Below, piece by piece: positions 36,487-44,420 of a DNA stretch of 64,000 bases; positions within the stretch are counted from its first letter, which is position 1; each line of letters starts with the position of its first letter. Under the pieces are notes generated by a model. It saw only the letters and a program-made list of their open reading frames with translations. It did not search any database and had not been told where the DNA came from. The DNA lies in the NCBI GenBank assembly GCA_947488595.1, contig CANKZI010000012.1, positions 1 to 64,000 on the forward strand, written 5' to 3'. Origin of the DNA: Flavobacteriaceae bacterium (GTDB taxonomy: Bacteria > Bacteroidota > Bacteroidia > Flavobacteriales > Flavobacteriaceae). The position numbers and the translations under genes were made by a program.

Positions 36487-37359
36487 ATGAAAGCATATAT
36501 TTTTCCGGGTCAAGGCGCGCAATTTTCAGGAATGGGTAAAGACTTATATGAAACTTCCGAATTGGCACAATCAATGTTTGAAAAAGCCAATCAAATTCTA
36601 GGTTTTCGGATTACCGACATTATGTTTGAAGGCACGATCGAGGCCTTAAAAGAAACCAAAGTAACACAGCCAGCGGTTTTTTTGCATTCGGTAATTTTGG
36701 CAAAAATATTGGATAATTTTCATCCAGAAATGGTCGCAGGACATTCGTTAGGCGAATTTTCGGCTTTGGTTGCCAACGGCACTTTGTCTTTTGAAGATGG
36801 CTTGCGACTGGTTTCAAAAAGGGCATTGGCGATGCAAAAAGCTTGCGAAATAAAGCCATCCACAATGGCTGCAGTTTTGGGTTTAGCCGACGAAATAGTA
36901 GAACAGGTTTGCGCAACAATTGATGGTGTCGTGGTTGCAGCCAATTACAACTGTCCGGGACAATTGGTAATTTCGGGCGAAACGACTGCTGTTGAAAAAG
37001 CCTGTGAAGCGATGAAAGAAGCTGGCGCAAAAAGGGCATTATTGTTGCCTGTCGGTGGTGCATTTCACTCTCCGATGATGGAACCAGCACGCGAAGAGCT
37101 AGCTGCGGCTATAGAAGCAACAACATTTTCAACACCCATTTGTCCGGTTTATCAAAATGTAACAGCAACAGCAGTTTCGGATCCAAATGAAATCAAAAAA
37201 AATTTAATTACACAATTAACAGCACCTGTAAAATGGACACAATCTGTACGACAAATGGTACAAGATGGTGCAACTTTGTTTACAGAAGTAGGCCCCGGAA
37301 AAGTACTCACAGGATTGGTCAATAAAATCGACAAGGAAGTTGCAACGGCAAATATCTAA
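36487..37359 (+). CDS. fabD: [Acyl-carrier-protein] S-malonyltransferase
   Basis: Transfers malonyl from CoA to ACP for fatty acid synthesis. Start at ATG 36487 (MKAYIFPGQGAQFSGMG); the frame extends to a TTG at 36454 that coincides with the predicted transcription start. The 290-residue product has the oxyanion-hole PGQGAQ, the nucleophile Ser87 in AGHSLGEFSAL, the malonate-binding Arg in KRALAMQKAC, and the catalytic His in GGAFHSPMM. The end (LFTEVGPGKVLTGLV) is typical. It is monocistronic and ends in a very long perfect hairpin. Confidence 0.96.
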   Translation: MKAYIFPGQGAQFSGMGKDLYETSELAQSMFEKANQILGFRITDIMFEGTIEALKETKVTQPAVFLHSVILAKILDNFHPEMVAGHSLGEFSALVANGTLSFEDGLRLVSKRALAMQKACEIKPSTMAAVLGLADEIVEQVCATIDGVVVAANYNCPGQLVISGETTAVEKACEAMKEAGAKRALLLPVGGAFHSPMMEPAREELAAAIEATTFSTPICPVYQNVTATAVSDPNEIKKNLITQLTAPVKWTQSVRQMVQDGATLFTEVGPGKVLTGLVNKIDKEVATANI

Positions 37360-37382
37360 TTGATTTGAAATCTATATTGAAA

Positions 37383-37432
37383 TTATAAAACAAAAAATCC
37401 CAAAAGTGAATTTGGGATTTTTTGTTTTATAA
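37383..37432. terminator. Long bidirectional intrinsic terminator
   Basis: A perfect 22-bp inverted repeat (TTATAAAACAAAAAATCCCAAA and its complement) with a 6-base loop lies between convergent fabD and galE. The poly-A/poly-T arms serve both directions. Confidence 0.88.
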
Positions 37433-37434
37433 AA

Positions 37435-38448
37435 TTAAGCTCTAACTTTTTGTTCCCATTTCCATGCGGAAGCGACACTTTCCTCCAGTGAAGATTGGGC
37501 TTTCCAACCCAAAATTTCATTTGCCTTTTTGGTGTCTGCATAAGCTTCAATCACATCACCTTCGCGACGGTCAACAAATTTGTAAGGCAATTTTTGTCCG
37601 CTTACTTTTTCAAAAGCATGAATCACTTCTAAAACCGAACTGCCAGTGCCAGTGCCAAGATTAAATGTTTCAACTTTATCTGAATTTTTATTCTCAAGTA
37701 ATCTTTGCAAAGCAATCACATGGGCTTTCGCCAAATCGACTACATGAATATAATCGCGTACACAAGTACCATCGGCTGTGGGATAATCGGAACCATAAAC
37801 TGCTAATTCTTTGCGCAATCCCATTCCGGTTTGCGTTATAAAAGGCACTAAATTTTGCGGAATACCAATTGGTAATTCTCCAATTGCCGCTGTAGAATGG
37901 GCACCAATCGGATTGAAATAGCGCAATAAAATCGCTTTTATACCGCTGACTTTCGACACATCATGGATGATTTCTTCGCCTATTTGTTTGGTATTGCCAT
38001 AAGGTGACATCGCGGGTTGCACAGGCGCGCTTTCGGTAATCGGCATGTCTTTCGCTTGACCATAAACTGTGCACGAAGAACTAAAAATAAAACTGGCCTG
38101 GTCCTTTTTTTGCAACTCTTGAAGCAAATAAACCAAAGTTCCTATGTTATTTTCATAATACAACAAAGGATTTCCAACACTCTCGCCCACTGCTTTTGAT
38201 GCCGCAAAATGAATGACACCGATTATATCAGCATGTTTTTTGAAGCAGTCTTGAACTTTTGCTTTTTCGCGCAAATCGATATTTTCGAATAGGGTTTTTT
38301 TTCCTGTTATAGATTGTATTCCGTCAAGGACTTTTTCATCTGCATTCGATAGATTATCGATAATAACAACTTCAAAACCTTGATTTTGTAATTCAACAAC
38401 AGTGTGTGAACCAATAAAACCTAAACCTCCTGTGACTAATATTTTCAT
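37435..38448 (-). CDS. galE: UDP-glucose 4-epimerase
   Basis: Interconverts UDP-glucose and UDP-galactose using bound NAD. The 337-residue extended SDR has the NAD-binding GGLGFIGSHT at the N-terminus, VIHFAASKAVGESV, the catalytic FSSSCTVYG Ser, YGNTKQIGEE (Tyr and Lys of YxxxK), and the nucleotide-sugar region LRYFNPIGAH, DGTCVRDYIHVVDLA and FNLGTGTGSSV. It may supply UDP-Gal for LPS or capsule. It faces fabD across the long terminator and follows the DegT gene by 82 bases on the same strand. Confidence 0.95.
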   Translation of the reverse strand: MKILVTGGLGFIGSHTVVELQNQGFEVVIIDNLSNADEKVLDGIQSITGKKTLFENIDLREKAKVQDCFKKHADIIGVIHFAASKAVGESVGNPLLYYENNIGTLVYLLQELQKKDQASFIFSSSCTVYGQAKDMPITESAPVQPAMSPYGNTKQIGEEIIHDVSKVSGIKAILLRYFNPIGAHSTAAIGELPIGIPQNLVPFITQTGMGLRKELAVYGSDYPTADGTCVRDYIHVVDLAKAHVIALQRLLENKNSDKVETFNLGTGTGSSVLEVIHAFEKVSGQKLPYKFVDRREGDVIEAYADTKKANEILGWKAQSSLEESVASAWKWEQKVRA

Positions 38449-38530
38449 TTTTTATGAGATAATAGAACCTAGTATATCGAAGATAGCAATTGCAATTACA
38501 GCATTTCTCTATTCTTCAATTTCTATTTCC

Positions 38531-39661
38531 TTACTTTAAAAATTCTAAAACTGAATCTGCTATAAATTGTATCTGCTCGTCATCCAATTCGGTGTGCATC
38601 GGCAAAGAAATCACTTCTTTAACCAATTGATTGGTCACCGGAAAATCTTCTTCTTTGTATCTTGTATCCAAATAGGCTTTTTGCGCATGCAACGGAATCG
38701 GATAATAAATGGCGCACGGAATCCCTTTATCTAATAAATGTTGCATCAATTCATCGCGATCTGCATCAAGAATTCGCAACGTATATTGGTGAAAAACATG
38801 GCAGTCACAAATATCGCAAATGCTAGGCGCGATAATATTTTTATGCCCTTCGAAAACAGCCGAATATTTTCTAGCCGCATTTTGTCGGTCTTTGTTGTAT
38901 TGGTCCAAAAGCGGCAATTTCGCATTCAAAACAGCTGCTTGAATGCTGTCTAATCTCGAATTTACACCAACAACATCATGGTGGTAACGCACATACATCC
39001 CATGATTGACAATCCCTCGAAGCGTATGTGCCAAAGCATCATCATTGGTGAAGATCGCACCACCATCGCCATAACATCCCAAATTTTTAGAAGGAAAAAA
39101 AGAGGTTGCGCCCACATTTCCAATAGTTCCTGCTTTCTTTTTTGTACCATCCGAAAAACGACAATTGGCACCAATTGCTTGCGCATTGTCTTCGATTACG
39201 AACAAATTATGTGCTTTTGCGATTGCCATAACCGCCTCCATATTGGCAGCACGCCCAAAAAGATGTACTGGAATAATGGCTTTGGTTTTTGACGTAATGG
39301 CTTTTTTGATGCCTTCAATTGAAATGTTCATATTGACTATATCGACATCAACCAAAACTGGCGTTAATTGCAACAAAGCAATCGTTTCAACAGTAGCAGC
39401 AAAAGTAAAATCTGCCGTAATTACTTCGTCACCAGGTTGCAAACCCAATCCCATCATGGCAATTTGAAGCGCATCAGTTCCGTTGGCACATGGAATTACA
39501 TGTTTGACATCGAGATACGTTTCTAAATTTTTTTGAAATTCATGAACTTGAGGACCGTTGATATAAGTATTGGTATCTAAAACGTCTTGAATTGACGCGT
39601 TTACCGTATCTTTTATTTTTTCATATTGACTTTTAAGGTCAACCATTTGGATTTTTTTCAT
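38531..39661 (-). CDS. DegT/DnrJ/EryC1/StrS family sugar aminotransferase
   Basis: A 376-residue PLP-dependent aminotransferase acting on UDP- or dTDP-keto sugars. Start at ATG 39661 (MKKIQMVDLKSQYEKI); the frame extends to a TTG at 39733 that lies in the -7 box. Motifs: TNTYINGPQVHEFQ, CANGTDALQIAM, PVLVDVDIVNMNI, IPVHLFGRAANM, the Schiff-base region FFPSKNLGCYGDGGAIFT and the dimer loop YHHDVVGVNSRLDSIQAAVL. It is upstream of galE on the same strand, so both may serve surface polysaccharide. Exact keto-sugar unknown. Confidence 0.92.
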   Translation of the reverse strand: MKKIQMVDLKSQYEKIKDTVNASIQDVLDTNTYINGPQVHEFQKNLETYLDVKHVIPCANGTDALQIAMMGLGLQPGDEVITADFTFAATVETIALLQLTPVLVDVDIVNMNISIEGIKKAITSKTKAIIPVHLFGRAANMEAVMAIAKAHNLFVIEDNAQAIGANCRFSDGTKKKAGTIGNVGATSFFPSKNLGCYGDGGAIFTNDDALAHTLRGIVNHGMYVRYHHDVVGVNSRLDSIQAAVLNAKLPLLDQYNKDRQNAARKYSAVFEGHKNIIAPSICDICDCHVFHQYTLRILDADRDELMQHLLDKGIPCAIYYPIPLHAQKAYLDTRYKEEDFPVTNQLVKEVISLPMHTELDDEQIQFIADSVLEFLK

Positions 39662-39730
39662 TTCTTTTTTTTGATTATCTGCAGCTTGTTCCAACTTTTG
39701 TACTTGGTTTTCAGCATTTAAATTTGGTAA

Positions 39731-39738
39731 CAAAAATA
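39731..39738 (-). promoter_or_regulatory. -7 box of the DegT aminotransferase promoter
   Basis: The minus strand reads TATTTTTG at 39738-39731. Its TTG mimics an in-frame start at 39733. Predicted start about 39724, leader about 63 bases. Confidence 0.5.
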
Positions 39739-39780
39739 GGAATTTAAGCGTTAGTCCTGTAATTTAATGTAAAGAAAATG

Positions 39781-39788
39781 TACTTTTG
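39781..39788 (+). promoter_or_regulatory. -7 box of the waaA promoter
   Basis: TACTTTTG fits TAnnTTTG; predicted start about 39795, eleven bases before ATG 39806. Confidence 0.5.
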
Positions 39789-39805
39789 AAAACAAAATCA
39801 ATTGA

Positions 39806-41044
39806 ATGCTTTTTTTATATAATTTCTTAATCCAGATCGCAGGGTTTCTAATAAAAATGGTAGCTGTTTTTAGTCCCAAAATCAAACTATTTGTTGAAGG
39901 ACGAAAGATTGTTTTTACTGTTTTAGAAGAAAAAATAAAACTCTCCGACAAAACCATTTGGTTTCATGCAGCTTCTTTGGGCGAATTTGAACAAGGTTTG
40001 CCTGTGATCGAAAAAATCAAAGAAAAATTTCCAAGCCATAAAATTGTGGTCACGTTTTTTTCGCCTTCAGGTTATGAAGTCCGCAAAAACAACAAAATCG
40101 CAGACGTGACAGTTTATTTGCCTTTGGACACAAAAGATAATGCCCAAAAGTTTTTAAAATTAGTTCATCCATCCATGGCTTTTTTTATCAAATATGAATT
40201 TTGGCCCAATTATTTGAATGCACTTAAAAAACAAGAAATTCCAACTTATGCCGTATCAGGGATTTTCAGAAATGATCAACTCTTTTTTAAATGGTATGGT
40301 GGTTTTTATCGAAAAGCATTAAGCACTTTTGACTACTTTTTTGTTCAGAATGAAAGTTCTAAAAAATTATTGCAATCGATAGGCTTTCAAAACATAAAAA
40401 TTTCTGGTGACACGCGATTTGATAGGGTTTCAAAAATTTTAAATCAAGACAATACCTTAGATTTTATAGCCGATTTTAAAAACAATGCCACTACAATCGT
40501 CATAGGAAGCTCATGGCCAAAAGACGAAAGTCAATTGATTGACTTTATCAATTCAAATCCTTTTAAAGTAAAATTTATCATTGCGCCACATAATATTAAG
40601 GACACGCAAATTGAAGATTTAAAAAAAATAATCACAAAATCGGTTGTTTTATTTTCGGAAATGACAAAGCGCGACTTGCCATTACAAGAATACGATGTTT
40701 TTATAATCGACACCATCGGATTGCTCAACAAAATTTATAGTTATGCAGATATTGCTTATGTTGGTGGCGGGTTTGGCACTTCGGGTTTGCACAATATTTT
40801 GGAACCAGCTACTTTTGGAATTCCGATTTTAATAGGTCCCAATTTCGAAAAATTTTCAGAAGCGGTTGCGTTGGTTAATTTAGGTGGCTGTATTAGCGTA
40901 AATTCGAAATCAGCCTTAGAAGAAAAACTTGCCTTTTTGATTCAAAATGAAGACGAACGTTTTGAAAAAGGACATATTTGTAGCACTTTTGTTGAAATGA
41001 ACAAAGGGGCAACTCATATTATTTTGCAACATTTGGAAGTATGA
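39806..41044 (+). CDS. waaA: 3-deoxy-D-manno-octulosonic acid transferase
   Basis: Adds Kdo from CMP-Kdo to the lipid A precursor at the inner membrane. A 412-residue GT-B enzyme with an N-terminal membrane segment (LYNFLIQIAGFLIKMVAVF). Motifs: IWFHAASLGEFEQGLPVIEKIK with the catalytic Glu, VVTFFSPSGYEVR, KYEFWPNYL, VSGDTRFDRV, and the C-terminal YVGGGFGTSGLHNILEPATFGIPILIGPNF donor site. It overlaps the GNAT gene by four bases (ATGA), so the two are translationally coupled; the S46 peptidase gene follows 17 bases later. Confidence 0.95.
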   Translation: MLFLYNFLIQIAGFLIKMVAVFSPKIKLFVEGRKIVFTVLEEKIKLSDKTIWFHAASLGEFEQGLPVIEKIKEKFPSHKIVVTFFSPSGYEVRKNNKIADVTVYLPLDTKDNAQKFLKLVHPSMAFFIKYEFWPNYLNALKKQEIPTYAVSGIFRNDQLFFKWYGGFYRKALSTFDYFFVQNESSKKLLQSIGFQNIKISGDTRFDRVSKILNQDNTLDFIADFKNNATTIVIGSSWPKDESQLIDFINSNPFKVKFIIAPHNIKDTQIEDLKKIITKSVVLFSEMTKRDLPLQEYDVFIIDTIGLLNKIYSYADIAYVGGGFGTSGLHNILEPATFGIPILIGPNFEKFSEAVALVNLGGCISVNSKSALEEKLAFLIQNEDERFEKGHICSTFVEMNKGATHIILQHLEV

Positions 41045-41502
41045 TACAATTTGAGCCTTTAACAACTGCGAATATCGGAATCATTGTCAAAATGATGCAA
41101 GATTTTTATGGTATTGACAATTATCCGATTGAAAAAACTATAACAACATCACTTTTCCAGGAATTCATTGCCGATCAAAAATTGGGCATAGCATTTCTAC
41201 TTTTAAATACTGAAGAAGGAAAAAAAGAGGAAGTCATTGGTTATTTCATATTGACTTTTATTTTTAGTTTTGAATACAAAGGCAAAATTGCATTTTTAGA
41301 TGAACTGTATATTAAGGAAGGATTTCGTGGCAAAGGAATCGGAAGTAAAACCATTTTTTTTATAAAAGAAGAAGTCAAAAAACTGGACTTGCAGCTACTT
41401 TATCTCGAAGTAGAAAAGCACAATGAAAACGCACAAAAATTGTATCTTGCCAACGGTTTTGAATGGCATAATCGCAAATTCATGAAATACAAATCCCAAT
41501 AA
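41041..41502 (+). CDS. GNAT family N-acetyltransferase
   Basis: A 153-residue acetyltransferase with the GNAT core: FLDELYIKEGFRGKGIGSKTIFFI is the acetyl-CoA pyrophosphate loop (RGKGIGS), and LYLEVEKHNENAQKLYLANGFEWHNRKFM is the following motif. The substrate is unknown. It overlaps the waaA stop by four bases and precedes the S46 peptidase gene by 17 bases, so a small operon is likely; the grouping is not obviously functional. Confidence 0.92.
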   Translation: MIQFEPLTTANIGIIVKMMQDFYGIDNYPIEKTITTSLFQEFIADQKLGIAFLLLNTEEGKKEEVIGYFILTFIFSFEYKGKIAFLDELYIKEGFRGKGIGSKTIFFIKEEVKKLDLQLLYLEVEKHNENAQKLYLANGFEWHNRKFMKYKSQ

Positions 41503-41519
41503 AAAAAAATTCAATACAT

Positions 41520-43664
41520 ATGAAATATTTAAAACTTCTGCTTTTATTATTTGTCGTTCAATTGCAAGCGCAACAAGGCGGCATGTGGATCCCCTCGCTT
41601 TTGCAAGGAATGAATGAAAAAGAAATGAAAAATCTGGGCATGAAAATGTCAGTTTCAGATATTTATGACGTCAACAAGTCGAGTTTAAAAGATGCTGTTC
41701 CACAATTCAATGGTGGCTGTACTTCGGAAGTGATTTCGCCAAAAGGTCTTTTATTAACCAATCATCATTGTGGTTTTGGCGAAATACAATCCCATTCAAC
41801 CGTTGAAAATGATTATCTAACCAATGGTTTTTGGGCATATAAAATGGAAGATGAACTGCCAAATGAAGGTGTTGTTGTTACTTTTATTGTAAAAATTGAA
41901 GATGTAACCAAACAAATTTTAGAAGGCACTTCGTTGTTAACTTCGGAAGCCGAAAAACAAAAAAAAATCAAAGAAAATATTTCGAGTTTATCAAATACAT
42001 TTCCGAAAGCCGCTTGGCAAGAAAATATGATTCGCACTTTTTATGAGGGCAATCAATACGTGCTTTTTGTAACTGAAACTTTTAAAGACATCCGTTTGGT
42101 TGGCGCGCCGCCTTCGTCAATAGGAAAATTTGGTTCTGACACCGACAATTGGGTTTGGCCAAGACATACAGGCGATTTTTCGTTGTTCCGAATTTATGCC
42201 GACAAAAACAACCGTCCTGCTACCTATTCAAAAGACAATATTCCCTATACGCCCAAACACTTTTTACCGGTTTCTTTAGTTGGGGTTAAAGAAGACGATT
42301 TTACATTGGTTTTTGGCTATCCGGGAAAAACAAACGAATATTTGCCGGCTGTTGCCATCGAACAAATCGTAAACGAATTGAATCCCGCTAAAATCGAAAT
42401 TCGCGATAAAGCTTTAAAAGTTGCGGATGGTTTTATGCGGAAGGACAATGCGATTAAAATTCAGTATGCCTCCAAATATGCCGGAATTGCTAATTACTGG
42501 AAAAAATGGATTGGCGAAACGCAAGGGTTAAAAAAATCAGATGCAATTGACATCAAGCATAAAGAAGAAAGAGCCTTTCAAGAAAAAATCATAAAAGCCA
42601 ATAAGCAAGCAGAATACGGAAATCTGATATCCGATTTTGAAAAGAATTATATTGCAATTGCGCCGTATGCCATTGCAAGAGAATATTTTACGGAAGTGGT
42701 TTTGCGAAACACTGAATTACTCAATACCGCCTACAAATTGTACCAATTGGAACAAATTTACACTACCAAAGGCGAACAAGCATTTACCGATCGTAAAAAC
42801 AATTTAGTAAACGGCATGGGCGAATTTTACAAAGATTTCAATGCCACAGTAGATGAAAAAGTTTTTGAACAATTGATTGATTTGTATGCCAATAAATCGC
42901 CCAAACAATTTTTGCCCAACAATCTTTTGAATGTTGATGCAAAAAAAATGGCTACAACAATTTATGGTGAATCAAAACTGGTAAGTTACGAGGGATTTAA
43001 AACAGTATTGACAGGCGACACAAAAACAATTTTAGCGAATTTGAATAATGATAAAGGTTTTGCTTTGGTGAAAGAAATGGCCGATAAATACTTCAAAGAA
43101 ATAGCACCAAAATATGACGAAATCAATTTAAAGATTACCGCTTTGCAACGCACCTATATGAAAGCACAATTGGAATTGAATAAAAATTCGAGACTTTTTC
43201 CAGATGCCAACAGTACATTAAGGGTTACTTATGGCAAAGTAAAAGGTTATGCGCCAAAAGATGCAACTTTATACACCGCTAAAACCTATTTGGATGGCGT
43301 TTTAGAAAAGTACATTCCAGGGGACTATGAATTTGATGTGCCAAAAAAGTTACTTGACTTGTACAATACTAAAGATTACGGGCAATATGGCGAAAATGGA
43401 AAAATGCCTGTTTGTTTTATTGGGACAAATCATACAACTGGCGGCAACTCCGGAAGTCCAGCTATTGATGCAAAAGGCAATCTAATTGGATTGAATTTTG
43501 ATCGGGTTTGGGAAGGCACCATGAGCGACATTTATTATGATCCAGCCATTTGTCGAAATGTGATGGTGGATATACGGTATGTGCTTTTTATAATTGATAA
43601 ATATGCCGGGGCTAAGAACTTGATAGAAGAATTAAAATTAGTATTTCCAAAGAAAAAAAAATAA
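41520..43664 (+). CDS. S46 family dipeptidyl-peptidase, DPP11-like specificity residue
   Basis: A 714-residue periplasmic serine peptidase with signal peptide (1-17, ending LQA). The catalytic His is in TNHHCGFGEIQ (82-84 region); the catalytic Ser644 is in TTGGNSGSP. Residue R662, 18 positions after the Ser, is in NFDRVWEG. In Porphyromonas gingivalis DPP11 the pair Ser655/Arg673 has the same spacing, and the Arg gives Asp/Glu preference at P1, whereas DPP7 has Gly (established knowledge). So it probably removes dipeptides with acidic P1 from peptides. It is the third gene after waaA. Confidence 0.92.
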   Translation: MKYLKLLLLLFVVQLQAQQGGMWIPSLLQGMNEKEMKNLGMKMSVSDIYDVNKSSLKDAVPQFNGGCTSEVISPKGLLLTNHHCGFGEIQSHSTVENDYLTNGFWAYKMEDELPNEGVVVTFIVKIEDVTKQILEGTSLLTSEAEKQKKIKENISSLSNTFPKAAWQENMIRTFYEGNQYVLFVTETFKDIRLVGAPPSSIGKFGSDTDNWVWPRHTGDFSLFRIYADKNNRPATYSKDNIPYTPKHFLPVSLVGVKEDDFTLVFGYPGKTNEYLPAVAIEQIVNELNPAKIEIRDKALKVADGFMRKDNAIKIQYASKYAGIANYWKKWIGETQGLKKSDAIDIKHKEERAFQEKIIKANKQAEYGNLISDFEKNYIAIAPYAIAREYFTEVVLRNTELLNTAYKLYQLEQIYTTKGEQAFTDRKNNLVNGMGEFYKDFNATVDEKVFEQLIDLYANKSPKQFLPNNLLNVDAKKMATTIYGESKLVSYEGFKTVLTGDTKTILANLNNDKGFALVKEMADKYFKEIAPKYDEINLKITALQRTYMKAQLELNKNSRLFPDANSTLRVTYGKVKGYAPKDATLYTAKTYLDGVLEKYIPGDYEFDVPKKLLDLYNTKDYGQYGENGKMPVCFIGTNHTTGGNSGSPAIDAKGNLIGLNFDRVWEGTMSDIYYDPAICRNVMVDIRYVLFIIDKYAGAKNLIEELKLVFPKKKK

Positions 43665-43833
43665 AGCGTTGATTGATAACCTTTTGAATGATGAAAATAA
43701 AATAATAAAAAATATTTCACTTTTTTAACACAATTTTAATTTTTGGCACAATAATTGTAAAATGTTTGAACGTTGCAAAGTTTATTTTTTTTGAAAAAAA
43801 AATTAAAATTTAATTTATATATTAAAAAATTTA

Positions 43834-43841
43834 TATCTTTG
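43834..43841 (+). promoter_or_regulatory. -7 box of the small lipoprotein gene
   Basis: TATCTTTG fits TAnnTTTG, with an AT-rich upstream. Predicted start about 43848, leader about 31 bases. Confidence 0.5.
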
Positions 43842-43878
43842 CCTCGAATTAATAATTAACCTTTTATATTTAAGTAAG

Positions 43879-44070
43879 ATGAAAAAAGTATTTTTAAGTT
43901 TAGCCGTAATCGCTGCATTGACTGTAGTATCTTGTAAAGAAAAAGCTGCTGAAGCACCAGTAGAAGAAACTCCAGCTGTTGAAGCGCCTGTTGTAGAAGA
44001 AACTCCAGCTGTTGATACAACTGCTGCTCCTGTAGCTGATACTACTGCAACTCCAGAAGTAAAAAAATAA
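43879..44070 (+). CDS. Small Ala/Pro/Glu-rich lipoprotein
   Basis: A 63-residue protein: a lipoprotein signal peptide (MKKVFLSLAVIAALTVVSC, Cys19) followed by a low-complexity tail of Ala, Pro, Glu, Val and Thr. The tail contains a repeated EETPAV unit, and ends with Lys-Lys. Strong codon repetition supports coding. It has its own promoter and a strong terminator 25 bases after the stop, so it is probably a well-expressed monocistronic gene. The tail has no fold signal; it may be a spacer in the envelope. No function is known. Confidence 0.8.
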   Translation: MKKVFLSLAVIAALTVVSCKEKAAEAPVEETPAVEAPVVEETPAVDTTAAPVADTTATPEVKK

Positions 44071-44094
44071 TTAGATTTTAAATCTAAAGATTTT

Positions 44095-44123
44095 AAAGAG
44101 ACTGTCCCAAAGACAGTCTCTTT
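44095..44123 (+). terminator. Intrinsic terminator of the small lipoprotein gene
   Basis: Perfect 12-bp stem AAAGAGACTGTC/GACAGTCTCTTT with a 5-base loop CCAAA, followed by a T-run. Confidence 0.9.
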
Positions 44124-44167
44124 TTTTTGTTAAAAAATTAATTACACCAACGCATACGTTGAATTAA

Positions 44168-44216
44168 TTTTTCATTTATTTAAACCTGAAACTCCCGAGT
44201 TAAATAAATTGAAAAA
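44168..44216. repeat. Long AT-rich inverted repeat
   Basis: TTTTTCATTTATTTAA (44168-44183) pairs with TTAAATAAATTGAAAAA (44200-44216), one bulged base, 16-base loop. The loop contains its own AACTC/GAGTT pairing, so a branched or longer stem is possible. Confidence 0.5.
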
Positions 44217-44420
44217 AACTCCAATTATCAATTGTATTCGAGCGAAAATATAAAGTCACATCTACAGCAAATAAATGACTAATCAATGCGATTTTGGAAT
44301 ATTTTTACAATCACTTACACTTTTGGCATTACAACTTCTAAAATTTCCACTTCTTTAATTGTGTGATTTGTAATGCAATGGTTTTATTTCTTTTATTTTG
44401 CAACCAAAAAGAACAACAAA

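Larger units (their letters stand above)
44071..44420. other. Intergenic region between lipoprotein and glycosyltransferase
   Basis: A 350-base gap. It holds the lipoprotein terminator (44095-44123) and a long AT-rich inverted repeat (44168-44216). The rest shows no ORF or clear promoter. Confidence 0.4.

Noticed and set aside
44373..44420. Upstream start of the glycosyltransferase
   Set aside because: Aromatic codons without signal peptide logic; ATG 44421 gives the normal family N-terminus.
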